Of a DNA stretch of 64,000 nt, positions 51,694-62,600 are shown one piece after another. The notes beneath the pieces are model-generated. The model did not search any database. It saw only the letters and a program-made list of their open reading frames with translations, and was not told the DNA's origin. This DNA comes from Anopheles merus (Eukaryota > Arthropoda > Insecta > Diptera > Culicidae), in assembly GCF_017562075.2 (NCBI RefSeq), contig NC_054083.1:20705428-20769427 (forward strand). Reading direction: 5' to 3'. The translations under genes and the position numbers were made by a program. Numbering within the stretch: position 1 is the first letter of the stretch; every line of letters begins with the position of its first letter.

Positions 51694-52207
51694 ATTCGGC
51701 AAAGTTTTTAAATATCAGCATCAACTCCAGCTCCACCGTGCCGGCCGTCTTCGTCAGCAGCTTGTACCGCTCGATCCCGCTAAACGCGATGTCGCTCTTC
51801 GCCAGCGAGAACCCACCGGTGTGAAACTTTTCCCGCACCGTGTCGGCAACCCGGGCCGACGACACCTTCCACGTGGCGATTCGCACCCGATGATGGCCGG
51901 GACTCACCGGCACAAACGCGAACCCGTACCCGACCGGCCAGTACTGCTGCAGTGCGTTCACCGCGTACACCTCCACGTGCAGCCGGGGCCAACCCTGAAG
52001 ACCGCGCGTCACCAGATGCAGATCGATCGGTGTGCCGAACTCGGACCGCTGCTCGATCCGTGCCGTACTGCAGCAGGACTGCCCTTCGGTGTGGCCCTCG
52101 ACCGCCTTCCAGTGCGATCCGTACTGGATGCTCCAACGGCAGAACAGGTTCGGTTCCTCAAAATCCAACGCCGTCTGCAGTTCACCGATGATGTGCAGTT
52201 CCGCCAT
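51674..52207 (-). CDS. B9d2: B9 domain-containing protein 2
   Basis: A B9 (C2-like) domain protein of the transition-zone B9 complex (with B9D1 and MKS1) in the MKS module, acting on the cytoplasmic side of the ciliary membrane. It is a single uninterrupted frame of 177 residues; human B9D2 has about 175. Collinear matches to the family run end to end: MAELHIIGELQTA, LFCRWSIQYGSHWK, EGQS, PIDLHLVTRGLQGWPRLHVEVY, GYGFAFVPVSPG, and the closing GTVELELMLIFKNFAEYGVE. An in-frame TAG lies directly before the ATG, fixing the start. No poly(A) signal is evident before the Tectonic start, which lies inside the last codons of this gene in another frame. That suggests a shared (dicistronic) transcript or alternative transcripts. 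An X-box lies 140 bp upstream of the ATG. Confidence 0.95.
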   Translation of the reverse strand: MAELHIIGELQTALDFEEPNLFCRWSIQYGSHWKAVEGHTEGQSCCSTARIEQRSEFGTPIDLHLVTRGLQGWPRLHVEVYAVNALQQYWPVGYGFAFVPVSPGHHRVRIATWKVSSARVADTVREKFHTGGFSLAKSDIAFSGIERYKLLTKTAGTVELELMLIFKNFAEYGVELR

Positions 52208-52346
52208 CTAGGCGTACATATTTCCGTGCAGTGGCACAACTAGATGGAAAAACAGCTAGGTGACACTATACGTAAGAGAAGCTTCACTTATAATGTTTGC
52301 CCTAGCACACGTTGCTAGGCATTGGGAAGACACAACAAAGTCGAGT

Positions 52347-52360
52347 ATCGCCATGGAAAC
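52347..52360. promoter_or_regulatory. X-box (RFX binding site) of the B9D2-Tectonic unit
   Basis: ATCGCCATGGAAAC fits the RFX X-box consensus RYYNYY-N2-RRNRAC at every constrained position. RFX factors drive core ciliary genes in worms, flies and vertebrates, usually from an X-box within about 200 bp of the start codon; here the distance is 140 bp. A second half-site-like word (GTTGCTAG) lies near 52309. Confidence 0.75.
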
Positions 52361-55300
52361 CCGGTTTAGGTCCTAACGTCAGGGACGCCAAGAATTGGAT
52401 AAACACAACAACAACAAAAAAACAACAACAGTTCCATTTCTTATATGCTCTGGTTTGAGATACATATACATATATTTTGTTCCAGTTCCTTCAGTTCGCA
52501 TCTCCACCCCCTTCCCCTCCCTCCTACACTTTACTCCCACCTTTGCTTTGGTAGCGAAATGGCCGATTGCATTGCGAAATTCCTCCGTTTTCTCACACTC
52601 CTACGGCTACGATCTATCTGATCTTTTTCCCTCCTTCTTTTAATTTCTATTTCACAGTTTTGTTTAACCATAATTCTTACCAGTGTAAATGTGTGTAAAT
52701 GTTTGCGACAGCGAAGAAGAGGGTCATGTAAGTTTTACATATATTTTGCTTCATCCTTCACACTATTACTGTGGTTCATATTTTGTAGCAAAACTCTTGT
52801 TAATTCCTTGCCACGTTGCTGCATGCCTTGCCTTGCGCGCTGTCCTGTTTGGACAAGACTGCCGTGCCTGCTACAGTGCATCACAGCTGCCAATTTTCAA
52901 TGGACATGCTGGTGTTTGGGTGTGTATGTATATGTGATTTGCCATCTATTTTTATCGTATTTGTTATCTGTTTAAAATTGTTACGAATGCAGTGTGCAAA
53001 GAACTGTCTCTGTAACGTTGTGCAGCATTGTATGGTTCCTGTAGCAGGGTTAATTCCTGTTGTTTTTGCAGATATCCGTTTTCGACAGTGAGTTCAGTAA
53101 TAATGGTACCGCAAACACACGCACATCCACATTCTGCATTTAGAGCATAAAGTGTAGCAGCAAAATTGGACCAGAAGTAAAAAAATGCGACTAAAATGTG
53201 AACATGCTAATGATTTGTTTTAATTTTATCTGTTTTTTTCTTTTCATTCGTATTTGCTGAATTTACTGCTCCTTCTGCCTGTTTTTTCTGCTTTTTGTTT
53301 GTTTGTTCAACTTCAAATGGTTGGCATTAGTATTATGTTTTAGCTTTGAAGAATGTTTATAAAAATATATGTATATATGTACTCGTGATATTTCTTGTTT
53401 GCCCGTTGAATTCTGTTTGTGGCTTATTTTTAGTTTTGGTATCGCTTAAAATGTGTTTTTATTTTTTGTTTTTCTGCAATTTGTTTGTTTTACTTTGCGC
53501 ACAGAAAAAAGAAGCATCTCTTTTTTTGTTACTAGCTGTTTGTTGACTTAGCACTGTTAGTGTATTATTTATCCATTCTTGCGCCTCTTATCATGTTCAC
53601 ACACATACACAGTTGTTTTTATACAGTTTGTTGATTGCAATTATGAATCTTCATTCTAGTATTTTGCTTCTTTGCTTTGTTGCACTTTTTTGTCGTTTTC
53701 CCTTTTCTTTCTTTGCTGTTCTTTCACGAGTTCTATCTGTGGAAAGCCTTTCCACCATTCCTTTTCGAGCGGTTCTCGTTTCGTTTCCTCTAATCCATTT
53801 TGTTTTTGCTACCTTATGTACAATGATGCTTCTATATCTTACTGTTACACATGTGCTCATTGTGCTATATAATGTTTTTTTTTGTTTAGTGGGAACAATG
53901 TCTGGATTTGGGATAATTTTATAATGAACTCCGCCTCCCCCCCCTCCCCTCCCCATTTATATTTCTTTCTATTATTTCTATTTAACTGGAATAGGCTGTG
54001 CCATTCCATTGGGATGAGTATTATTAACGTTAGCGTGATTCGTGATAAGTGTGATTGCGATGCGCTTGCTTAAATTTAACGCCGAAAAAAGAAGGGGGAG
54101 GGGTCTTGGAGAAGAAAAAGGGAGCAGAACTATACTTATCGAAAACTTTTACATGGCAAGCGAACGTTTAATTTGAATTGCTATTGCTTAAAGCTTCCCA
54201 ATCAGTCAAAAAGTTGTCGGGGAGGGGTGCGGGGGTAAAAGATTGGTTTCGTTTCGATTGTGTGCGAATAGTGTGTGCCGCGAGCGGTAACGGGATTAAT
54301 ACACGCACACACACATACACACGTTTTTTTTTCTTCTAAAACTGTTTTACAATTGTTCAATTCAATTAGCAATCGCGTTTTAAATGCGTCCAGTACTGTA
54401 CAGTATGCGGGCAAACGTATGCGGTTCCATTTATTCAACTCACAGCATCAGAAAAAGCTTTTCCCCCCGCGATCGCGTTGTTTCAAATCTCTTTCGTTCG
54501 TGTGCTTGTTTTGTTTGTCGCATTTGTGTCTTAATGCTATTTTTTAAAATATACATTACATAAGAACTGTTGTCTACTAACTCGCTTTTTTGAGTGTAAA
54601 GATAAATTATAATGTTTTTCTAATATCATCGCAACGTAAAGCTTGTACATCATGATCGGGTTGAAATGTGCTCCCTCTCTTCCTGTACGCATTCAGATTC
54701 GCTTTGGGATTCCTTCCGCTTCACAATTCGTCACGTGCGAAAGGTGACAGTAAACAGATGACTAGTGGAGATTACTATGTACCCATCCATATCGACTATG
54801 GATGCTTGCTTTTAAATCAAACGAAAACCTGCGCCTCCGTTTTCCTACTTTTGGCACCGCCGATTTCCGTCTACAGTACCGTTGCTAATACGTTCTGCGA
54901 TATCCTTTTCCCATCGATATATACATGTTTGCTTCGTTTTGTGCGCATCAGTTTGCATCTACGACACCGCCGGAATGTTTGCGCACACACGCACACGCAC
55001 ACCCTACCTACACATAGAGGGACAGAGAGATAGTCCAGAACTACTGCTAAAAACTAAAAACCAGAGAGCTCTACAATCGATGTACAAAGGGGGAAATCCC
55101 CTCGACCTGTCTCGTGTGTCTATCTAAAGGTAAGAACGTAAACACTAAACCGTCCGTCTGCTCGCTCGAGAGCTAAGGAACTAAAATAAAGCTTCCATTT
55201 GATGAAAGGATAATACACTCCTTACGCTAAACTCACACTCGAAACACACACACTCACACGCGCGCATAATTGTTCTGAAGCGTTCTGATCGCGCTCCTTT

Positions 55301-55507
55301 TAACGGAAAATTGAAAATTCTAGCACTCCACTCTCACACACGCTTCAAACGCTATATCATTAATCTTAATACGATACACGCTAGCTATGTACACACACGA
55401 AACGTGTCTTTGAACCTATCTGTTACATGTATGACACTTTCTTCCCTTTAATAACATCCTAATCCACCTAACTAGAGAGCCTGCTATAACCTGCTCTTCT
55501 TCCCTGT
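52361..55507 (-). other. Probable 3' UTR of the UBA-domain gene, then intergenic
   Basis: No coding region is supported. On the plus strand the sequence is T-rich with many tttgttt words, giving a minus-strand transcript rich in AAACAAA, a typical dipteran 3' UTR texture. Candidate minus-strand poly(A) signals are ATTAAA at 55452-55447 (about 60 nt after the stop) and AATAAA at 54435-54430. The true end must come before the B9D2 promoter near 52.36 kb. Confidence 0.4.
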
Positions 55508-57955
55508 TCAACCGCCACCGCTCTTGCTGACAAACTCGTGCAGTATGTCGCACGCCATCTCGATGTTGTTGCGCGAGATGCCGAGCGCCGTGATGACGTT
55601 CTCCTTCGAGTAGCCCTCCTGCATGAGCCGCGCGATGTACTCGAGGTTGATGTTCTCGTACGGCACGTTCGGGTTGTTGTTGTTGTTGAGGGCCGAGCTG
55701 AGGGAGGGGGGTCCACCGCCCGCTGCACTAAAACTTGCCAAATGGTTATTGTTACTGCTGCTGCTACTACTACTACTGCTACTGTTTTTACCACCACCAC
55801 CACCGCCGCCGGCATGCCGCTGACTCGGGCAGTCTTTTGCCGGCCCGCTGGAGGCGAGATTAACGTTCTCGTACAGCAGTGGATGTCCAGCGGAGGGCGT
55901 ACCGGATCGTCCTCCTCCACCGGCAGCGGATGCCGCCAGCTGCGACGAGGTGATCGATTTCGACGGCGGATGGGGCAGGATCTTCGCCCCGACCGCTGCG
56001 CTGTTGGCCGGTAGCGACTGGTGCCGCTGGTGATTGTTCGAGGCGGCGGCCGTAGACGACGAACCCGGTGCGGCCGGTGCAGCAGGCTGTGTGAACTGGG
56101 TGCGCGGCTGGGGCTGCGGTTGCCGCTGCGGCGTTGGCTGCGGTTGTGCCGGGGCCGGTTTGTACTGGAGCGAGGGTGTTGTTGCGCTGACGGTGGCTGA
56201 CTCCAGGCTGCCACCGATCGTCTGCTCGCCGCTGATCGTCGTCTGCACCGTGACGAACCCGTTCAGGCTGGTGGTGCTGACCGAGGCGCTCGTCGGCTTG
56301 AACTGGTACACGTTGTTGGGCGTCAGGGCGGCGGTCAGTATCAAGCTTTGGTCCGCCTTTTCGTCCACCTTCAGTATGATCGGGTGGCGCGCTTCCGGTG
56401 GCCGCGTATCGATAATGCCGACGATCGTTTCCGCCGGCCCGACGATCACCTTGTCTGTGGCGGTGTCGCCCGCCGCGAACGGGTCGCCACTAGCCGATGA
56501 AGGTTGTTGCTGGTGCTGCTGCTGCTGCTGCTGGGAGCTCGAACAGGGACACGTCGCCGTGTGATGCTCCTGCGATGTTACCGCGATGTTCTGGTGCTTA
56601 GGAACGGGCGGTGGCGCTGGTGGATGGGGCGACGTGGCCAACGATGGCAGATTCTCCGAGCTGCGGCTAAGATGCAGCGCACCGGTCGTATGGTTGGCCA
56701 GATTGCCCATCGAGGACGCCCCATTGATCTGGCCCGGCGTTCGAGGCGCGCTCGGTTGCAGGTGCTGCAGACCGGACGAAGGCGGTGCTCCACTCACACG
56801 ATTGCTCCCGCTGCTACAGCCGGCCAGCTTCTGCTGCCGATGGTCCGATGCGGCCGCCGCCAGAATGCCGGGCGACGATTTGCGCGGCGGCAGCGGGGGC
56901 GGTGTCGTTGTGCACTGCCGGTAGCCGTGCTGGTAGATCGACTCCATCGAGCCGCCCTGGCAGCTCGTCTCGCTTGACAGTGCCTTGTTCAGCGCCTTCA
57001 GGATCAGGTAGCTGCTCGGGGAGTTGCCGGTGGCCATGACGGCGGCACCGCCCACCGGCGCACTCAACCGGTTGGTTGGAGGTTGATGCTGCTGCTGCTG
57101 CTGCTGCTGGTGGGAGGAGGACGACGAACCGGTACAGGCGGCACTTCCGCCACCCTGCGGTAGAAGGGAAGAGGAGGAAGATTTGTTACACTTCACCAGA
57201 TGACCGGTAGGGGTGGTGGTGGTGGTAGGGTTGGCGGTGCTGCCCGTGCCACAGCTACTGAGCGAGATGTTGGTGTGCGTCGCCAGGGCCCCATTGACCG
57301 TGTGCGAGACGGTGGCGGCGGCAAGCGGTGGTGCCGAGGCGGCCACTGCCGCAGCGATGGCCGCCGGGGTGCTGAGCGCGGGATGGGAAGCGACCGTCGA
57401 TGCCGCTGCACCGGACGCACACGAGGAGGAGCTGGTGGTAGATGAGGAAGAGGACGTGGAAGAGGTAGAGGAAGAGGATGAAGATGTTGAGGAAGATGAG
57501 GAGGATGAGGAGGAGGAGGAAGAGGACGTAGTGGTGGAGGATGGGGAGGAAGAGGAGGGTGGATGTGGGTGCGATCCCGGACAGGCGTTGCAGGCGGCCG
57601 CCACCGGTGCCGACGCCACCAAGTTCCCGCTGCTGTTGCTGCTGCTGGTGGTGGTGGTGCCGGTGGGTGGAAGCGGCGACTGGGCCGACATTCCGACGAG
57701 CAGCATCGAGGAGGGGCCGACGCCTCCCGCAGCGTATATGTCACTGCCGGACAGGACCGGCGCCGAGGGAGCCTGCGAGGTTGGTGGACACGACGAAGGT
57801 GGCTGCTGCTGTTGTTGTTGTTGTTGTTGGTGCTGCTGCTGGCGCCGGGGCAGACGGGGCGATGAGTGCGGGCTTTGCTTGTCGTTGTTGTTACGTGCCA
57901 GCGTCATGCTGTTGCTCAGCGCGTGCAGTGATGAGGTGGCAATATTGAAATCGTC
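55508..57955 (-). CDS. Cbl: 3'-terminal exon of a UBA-domain protein, probably Cbl (long isoform)
   Basis: If Cbl, this is the regulatory tail of a RING E3 ligase that ubiquitinates activated receptor tyrosine kinases. The exon probably starts after gcgcaaacag (acceptor at 57957-57956), reads DDFNIATSSLHALSNS before the first Met (57907), and encodes about 815 residues to TGA at 55508. Visible parts are Gln and Ser runs, a PPPLPPRK motif (about residue 340 from that Met) of SH3/CIN85-binding type, two YEN(V/I)NL motifs (about 679 and 750) of YxN Grb2/Drk-binding type, and a C-terminal UBA domain (about 754-794). The UBA domain (GYSKEN..TALGISRNNIEMACDIL) closely follows the vertebrate CBL UBA (ALVIAQNNIEMA..IL). 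The TKB and RING domains are absent and would lie beyond 64 kb. An Ack/TNK2-like kinase tail is the main alternative. Confidence 0.65.
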   Translation of the reverse strand, partial: DDFNIATSSLHALSNSMTLARNNNDKQSPHSSPRLPRRQQQHQQQQQQQQQPPSSCPPTSQAPSAPVLSGSDIYAAGGVGPSSMLLVGMSAQSPLPPTGTTTTSSSNSSGNLVASAPVAAACNACPGSHPHPPSSSSPSSTTTSSSSSSSSSSSSSTSSSSSSTSSTSSSSSTTSSSSCASGAAASTVASHPALSTPAAIAAAVAASAPPLAAATVSHTVNGALATHTNISLSSCGTGSTANPTTTTTPTGHLVKCNKSSSSSLLPQGGGSAACTGSSSSSHQQQQQQQHQPPTNRLSAPVGGAAVMATGNSPSSYLILKALNKALSSETSCQGGSMESIYQHGYRQCTTTPPPLPPRKSSPGILAAAASDHRQQKLAGCSSGSNRVSGAPPSSGLQHLQPSAPRTPGQINGASSMGNLANHTTGALHLSRSSENLPSLATSPHPPAPPPVPKHQNIAVTSQEHHTATCPCSSSQQQQQQHQQQPSSASGDPFAAGDTATDKVIVGPAETIVGIIDTRPPEARHPIILKVDEKADQSLILTAALTPNNVYQFKPTSASVSTTSLNGFVTVQTTISGEQTIGGSLESATVSATTPSLQYKPAPAQPQPTPQRQPQPQPRTQFTQPAAPAAPGSSSTAAASNNHQRHQSLPANSAAVGAKILPHPPSKSITSSQLAASAAGGGGRSGTPSAGHPLLYENVNLASSGPAKDCPSQRHAGGGGGGGKNSSSSSSSSSSNNNHLASFSAAGGGPPSLSSALNNNNNPNVPYENINLEYIARLMQEGYSKENVITALGISRNNIEMACDILHEFVSKSGGG

Positions 57956-58198
57956 CTGTTTGCGCCATGACCAAGGTTATTATAATCCCGTGCCGACCAA
58001 CCGGAAAAAAGCCAATGCAAAAGTATTCCACACACACACACACACACATACACACACGTACAAGGTGGGAGCGTGTCGCGAAGGTTTTGTTTCCCGTGAA
58101 GGATTGGCGAGACGCGACGTCAACACAGCCACACGCACGCACGCATCAAAGTAAGCCGCAAGTTTAGGAAAATTAAGGAAAGTGTGTTGACCAGCGAG

Positions 58199-58309
<111 letters not shown>

Positions 58310-59440
58310 CCAGAGAAGGAAAAATTATTTAGTTTTTCCAGTTGTTGTTGTTAGATATTTACCATAATTCGATTCGAACGATTTGATCGATACACACATT
58401 ACACCACAAAGTTGGAAGGAATGAAATATTAGCGAGAACGGATTATAGAAAGAAATACGAGCATGCATTTAATTATATTAAGTTTAAGTTAATATGACAT
58501 TAATGATTAATTACTATATTTGTAAATTCCATGCAAAAGTATTAACTGTTAAATGATAAAAAAACACATAGATCTGGTAGAAACCATTTTACAATTAGGG
58601 ATTTGAAATAAAGATAATTAATTTTATATAATTGTACTATACTTATAGTAGAATATTGTTCGACTAGAAAACCCGGAACGAAAAGATAAACAAGACAAAA
58701 AGCAATTAAATTACACAGCAAACGAAGCAGACGACGAACCCGAATTAAAATGAATGTTTCACTGATTCCGTCTGGCGGCGAACGATTGAAAGCCGACAAA
58801 AGGCTTCAATTTTCCACTTTAATGACTATTTTTCACCGGCTTCCATTCAGAATTGCATTTATCCGGCATCGCATGTCCACACACAAACACACATGCACCA
58901 TCATGGTGTGTTGATAAGTGGTTTTGTAGGCTAATCCCTCACGGCTTCCTTTGTTACGAGCGATGCAATATTAATTGCATATTCAAGTCAAACCGTGGTG
59001 GTCAGCCACACCACGGCGGGAATGGTTTAATTTCAACATCAATAAACATTTTAAATAATTCCACCCACCAATACCCATACAGACACACACACAAACAGAT
59101 TGATGGAGAAATTCGCCACTAGCGAGAGAAAAAAAAACACATTTCCAATTTTCAATCATATCGCATTTCCATATTTCATTACTCCTCTTCGTTCAGGGTG
59201 GAGAGGGGGTTTTCATAAACCATGCGGAAACGTGAACCATTTTCCCGAGGCCGAAATACGGTTAAGCGCACGAGGTGGCTTATTTCGACGAATCAATTTT
59301 CCCAATTTCCAGGTTTTACGCCGAGTTACGGAGAGATACCTTCCTTCCCATTTTTTGCGGAAGGATTTCCGGGGGTCAAAATTGGGGTGGTCGTGAAATA
59401 CTTCAAGATCAACCTCACGAGCGGAGCAGAGCGGAAGATT

Positions 59441-59643
59441 CTTCTTCTTCTTTGGCTCAACAACCGATGCCGGTCAAGGCCTGGCAACACACTTGTGGGG
59501 TTGGCTTTCAGTGACTTATTGATTTCCCCCCATAGCAGGATAGTCAGTCCTACGTATGGCGGCACGGTCTATTTGGGGCTTGAACCCATGACGGCCATGT
59601 TGTTAAGTCGTACGAGTTGACGACTGTACCATGAGACCGGCTA
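59441..59643 (-). mobile_element. SINE200-type SINE, copy 2 (inverted)
   Basis: Read on the minus strand it is collinear with the copy at 13.4 kb: head gccggtctcatggtacag, box B ggttcaagccc, the body with cctgctatg, and an aagaagaagaag tail. It is flanked by a perfect 11-bp target-site duplication AGCGGAAGATT (59430-59440 and 59644-59654), so the insertion boundaries are certain and it is probably younger than copy 1. It lies in the same orientation as the UBA-domain gene, in its presumed intron. Confidence 0.93.
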
Positions 59644-62600
59644 AGCGGAAGATTAATGGTGTGCAATTTTTCACCGGCGGTTTGCTTCCCTCATTATACG
59701 AACCGTTGTGCACCGTAAGCTGGTAGTGAGCTAGGCGTTTTTGTTTTTGCTTTCCGGTGGATGTTCCTGAGAATCCCAAGATTGGGAAGCCTCACCACCA
59801 CAAACTAGCGCGCCTGCTTGGTGGGTTAATAATCCAAATTCGAAGAAAGCCTGCAGGTCCTGTTTCAGGGTTTGATTAAGCAGGTCCCTTCAATCGATGC
59901 CTTTCTAATCATTGCCAATGGAGAGTGTATGTGTGTGTGTGATAGAGGATGAGTGAGAGAGTAAGAGAGAAGGCAAAACAAACAAAAAAATCCTCCAAAA
60001 TAATGGTGATTTAAGGTCGGAAGAGTTTACTTTTTATCCTTACTTTTTGTCCTGATTTTATAAATCTATCAAACCGGGTTGAATATTTTTCTCGATTGAA
60101 TTGAAATTCGGTTCCGGTGTATAGATTTGCAGCATTTGCTATATAAGATATTCTCACGGACAGCAACCGGAAAGGTCGGTGTTTGCGCAAAAAAAACCTC
60201 TTGAAAATCTTTACGATTTATGTAGCGAAAATTGGAACTTTAGGTTCACAGTGCACACCAGAAGGTGTGGGCTGGTGTCGCCGAGGGTTTTATTTAAATT
60301 TCAAAGAGAAGCTCTAAGTGTTAACGAGGAAGCTGTATTTGGACCGCACAAAGAGTAATTTTAAACTTATGAACAATTCGATTTCCTTTCGTTTTAAACA
60401 AATAATATTTCTTGTGTCTATATTCTATGTCCATCAACGCGTGTATTAAAATACTTCCCTCAGAGCTGTGTGTATTAAAGAAAGGATGTTTAACCATGGC
60501 ATTATTATGTTGGCCATATGAACAAAAAAAAAAAACCCCACACCGATAATAAAAAGGAAACAAAACCGAAAACAAACGAGCGCGATATGCCTGTACCGAA
60601 CGCAACCGGTGACGTATTTGTACGTTGTGCGCCTGAAAGTTATGCATGATTTATGGCACATTTGGCTTTGCGCTTTGGAAGCCACAGCATCAGCAGCAGC
60701 AGCAGCCGCATCAGAAGTAGCACCAGCGACAGTACCCGCCTCTGATAGTAACTGTTCGTTTGGTTTCGTTGGTTGGTTGGTTGGTTGGTTTGTGTTTATT
60801 TATGTTTTTTTTCCTGCTCGTGTGCTTTTAGGCGATTTATTATATGTTTTTGTTGCCTTTTAACCCTTTCAATGCCAAACGCGGGTGTACCCTTTCAATG
60901 CCGTGTGATGCATAGCAAATGATGCGTTGTATTTAGCAGCACAAAACCAAGTGAACGAGATGACGAAAAAGGGAGCATTTTTGTGCTTCAATTATTTTGA
61001 CAAAAGTTACTAATTGGCCGTGTTAACCCAACTGAGAAGTTTTGTTTTTGCTAACCAAAATATTGTATCATTCCAATGTGATCGCAACTTCGTACTACCA
61101 ACCAAAGGGAGGTTAAACAACTGCAATTTAAATTTGAAAAACACACACAAACACACAAAGAACAAGTTTGGTGGAATGATAAGTACAGTAAAAAACAGCA
61201 TGCGACAACTATAGTTTACAAAACAATGCAAACAATTTCATTCCATACGGCGCAAACGCGGTGTGATGATACAGAGTGTGCTAGGGTGTGTAGGCACGCG
61301 AGTGATGAGAAGGTGCTTTATTGCTCGTGATGCGCTCTCTAGTGATAGGGGTGGAGGATGATCGTGAGCTAAAGGGAAGATAAATAAATTCAAACAACAA
61401 AAAGGAAAAACGAATGGAGCGGAAGAATATTCCAAATACACACACACAAGTATACAAATATAATGAATGCAACACGACTAACTACTACAACGCAAACGCG
61501 ATCGCCCCCTGGAGAGCTGATCGGTTTGAAGAGGTTCGACGACTGTGAGTTGTTCTTATGATTCGGTTTTATTTTATCGATAATGCACTTACTGATCGAG
61601 AAGAATTTAAACTATCTAACATGCTTATTGCTTGGGCTAAAATATCTAGTAATCATTACGACGCTCTGTACTTGATAAGTTTGTGTCGCTTTTGCTTTCT
61701 GTTTGCTGTCGGCCGTTTGTGGAGCTTTTTAATTTTAATCTAAATTGTTCTCTGATTGGTAAGCTTACTATTGCTCTCATCGTGTTTTTGGGGAGACTTT
61801 ACTCTGGTCTTTAATCTAACTTGTGTTTGTGATAAATCATAGTTAAAGCGGCGCCATCGGATGTTGGCAGTAGTAGTTAAGTGCTTTTCCATTTACTGTA
61901 AATAAATATCTTAAACTCTAAACAGACACAGACCTCAAACTGGACACAGGGAAAGGGAACAAAACACTTCTTTTTACTGATTTGTACAAAATAAACTATT
62001 CGAGACCAGACAAAAAAAAAACAGACGAGCAATCGTTTGCTTGTTTGTGGTTGGAAAGTTAATTTATCTTATGCCGCGATTTACAGTACACAAGCTTACA
62101 CCATGACCAAATCAGTTACACATTGCAGCAAAACGCAATGGCAAAATGGCATCTCGCAATCTCAGTTCAGAAATTTGTTTTGAAAATGTTACACGTACAC
62201 TAACTACCTACAATAAATTGCTAGAGCTCGAGCATCTTCCAATTATCAATAGAGTTCCTATCTAACGCGCTTATGTGGCTACATGGAAAGGCTACTACTA
62301 ACGCACTACTAATTTTAAGGCCATCCTACAACACACTTACGCACATTTTATCAAATACATATTCGTGCTAATCATCACAAGGTTTTGAATTGTTAAGCTT
62401 GCCTTTTTTCTTCTTCTTTCGTTATTTTTCGTGGGTTTATCTAGGGAAGCCTGTTGCTCTTGTAATTTGTATGTACAATTTTCGCCAACCACTCACACAC
62501 ACACAGATGCGGTATGTCTCATTTTTTTGTACACCCTCCCTCTCTTGGTCTGTACTTTTGGAAGCCTCTGTCCAGCAGCGGTTTAGTTTTGTTTGTGTTT

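Noticed and set aside
57213..58154. A 313-codon plus-strand frame opposite the UBA exon
   Set aside because: It is the antisense shadow of Ser/Gln-rich codons, seen as acidic Glu and Cys runs. The minus strand carries the recognisable UBA domain.
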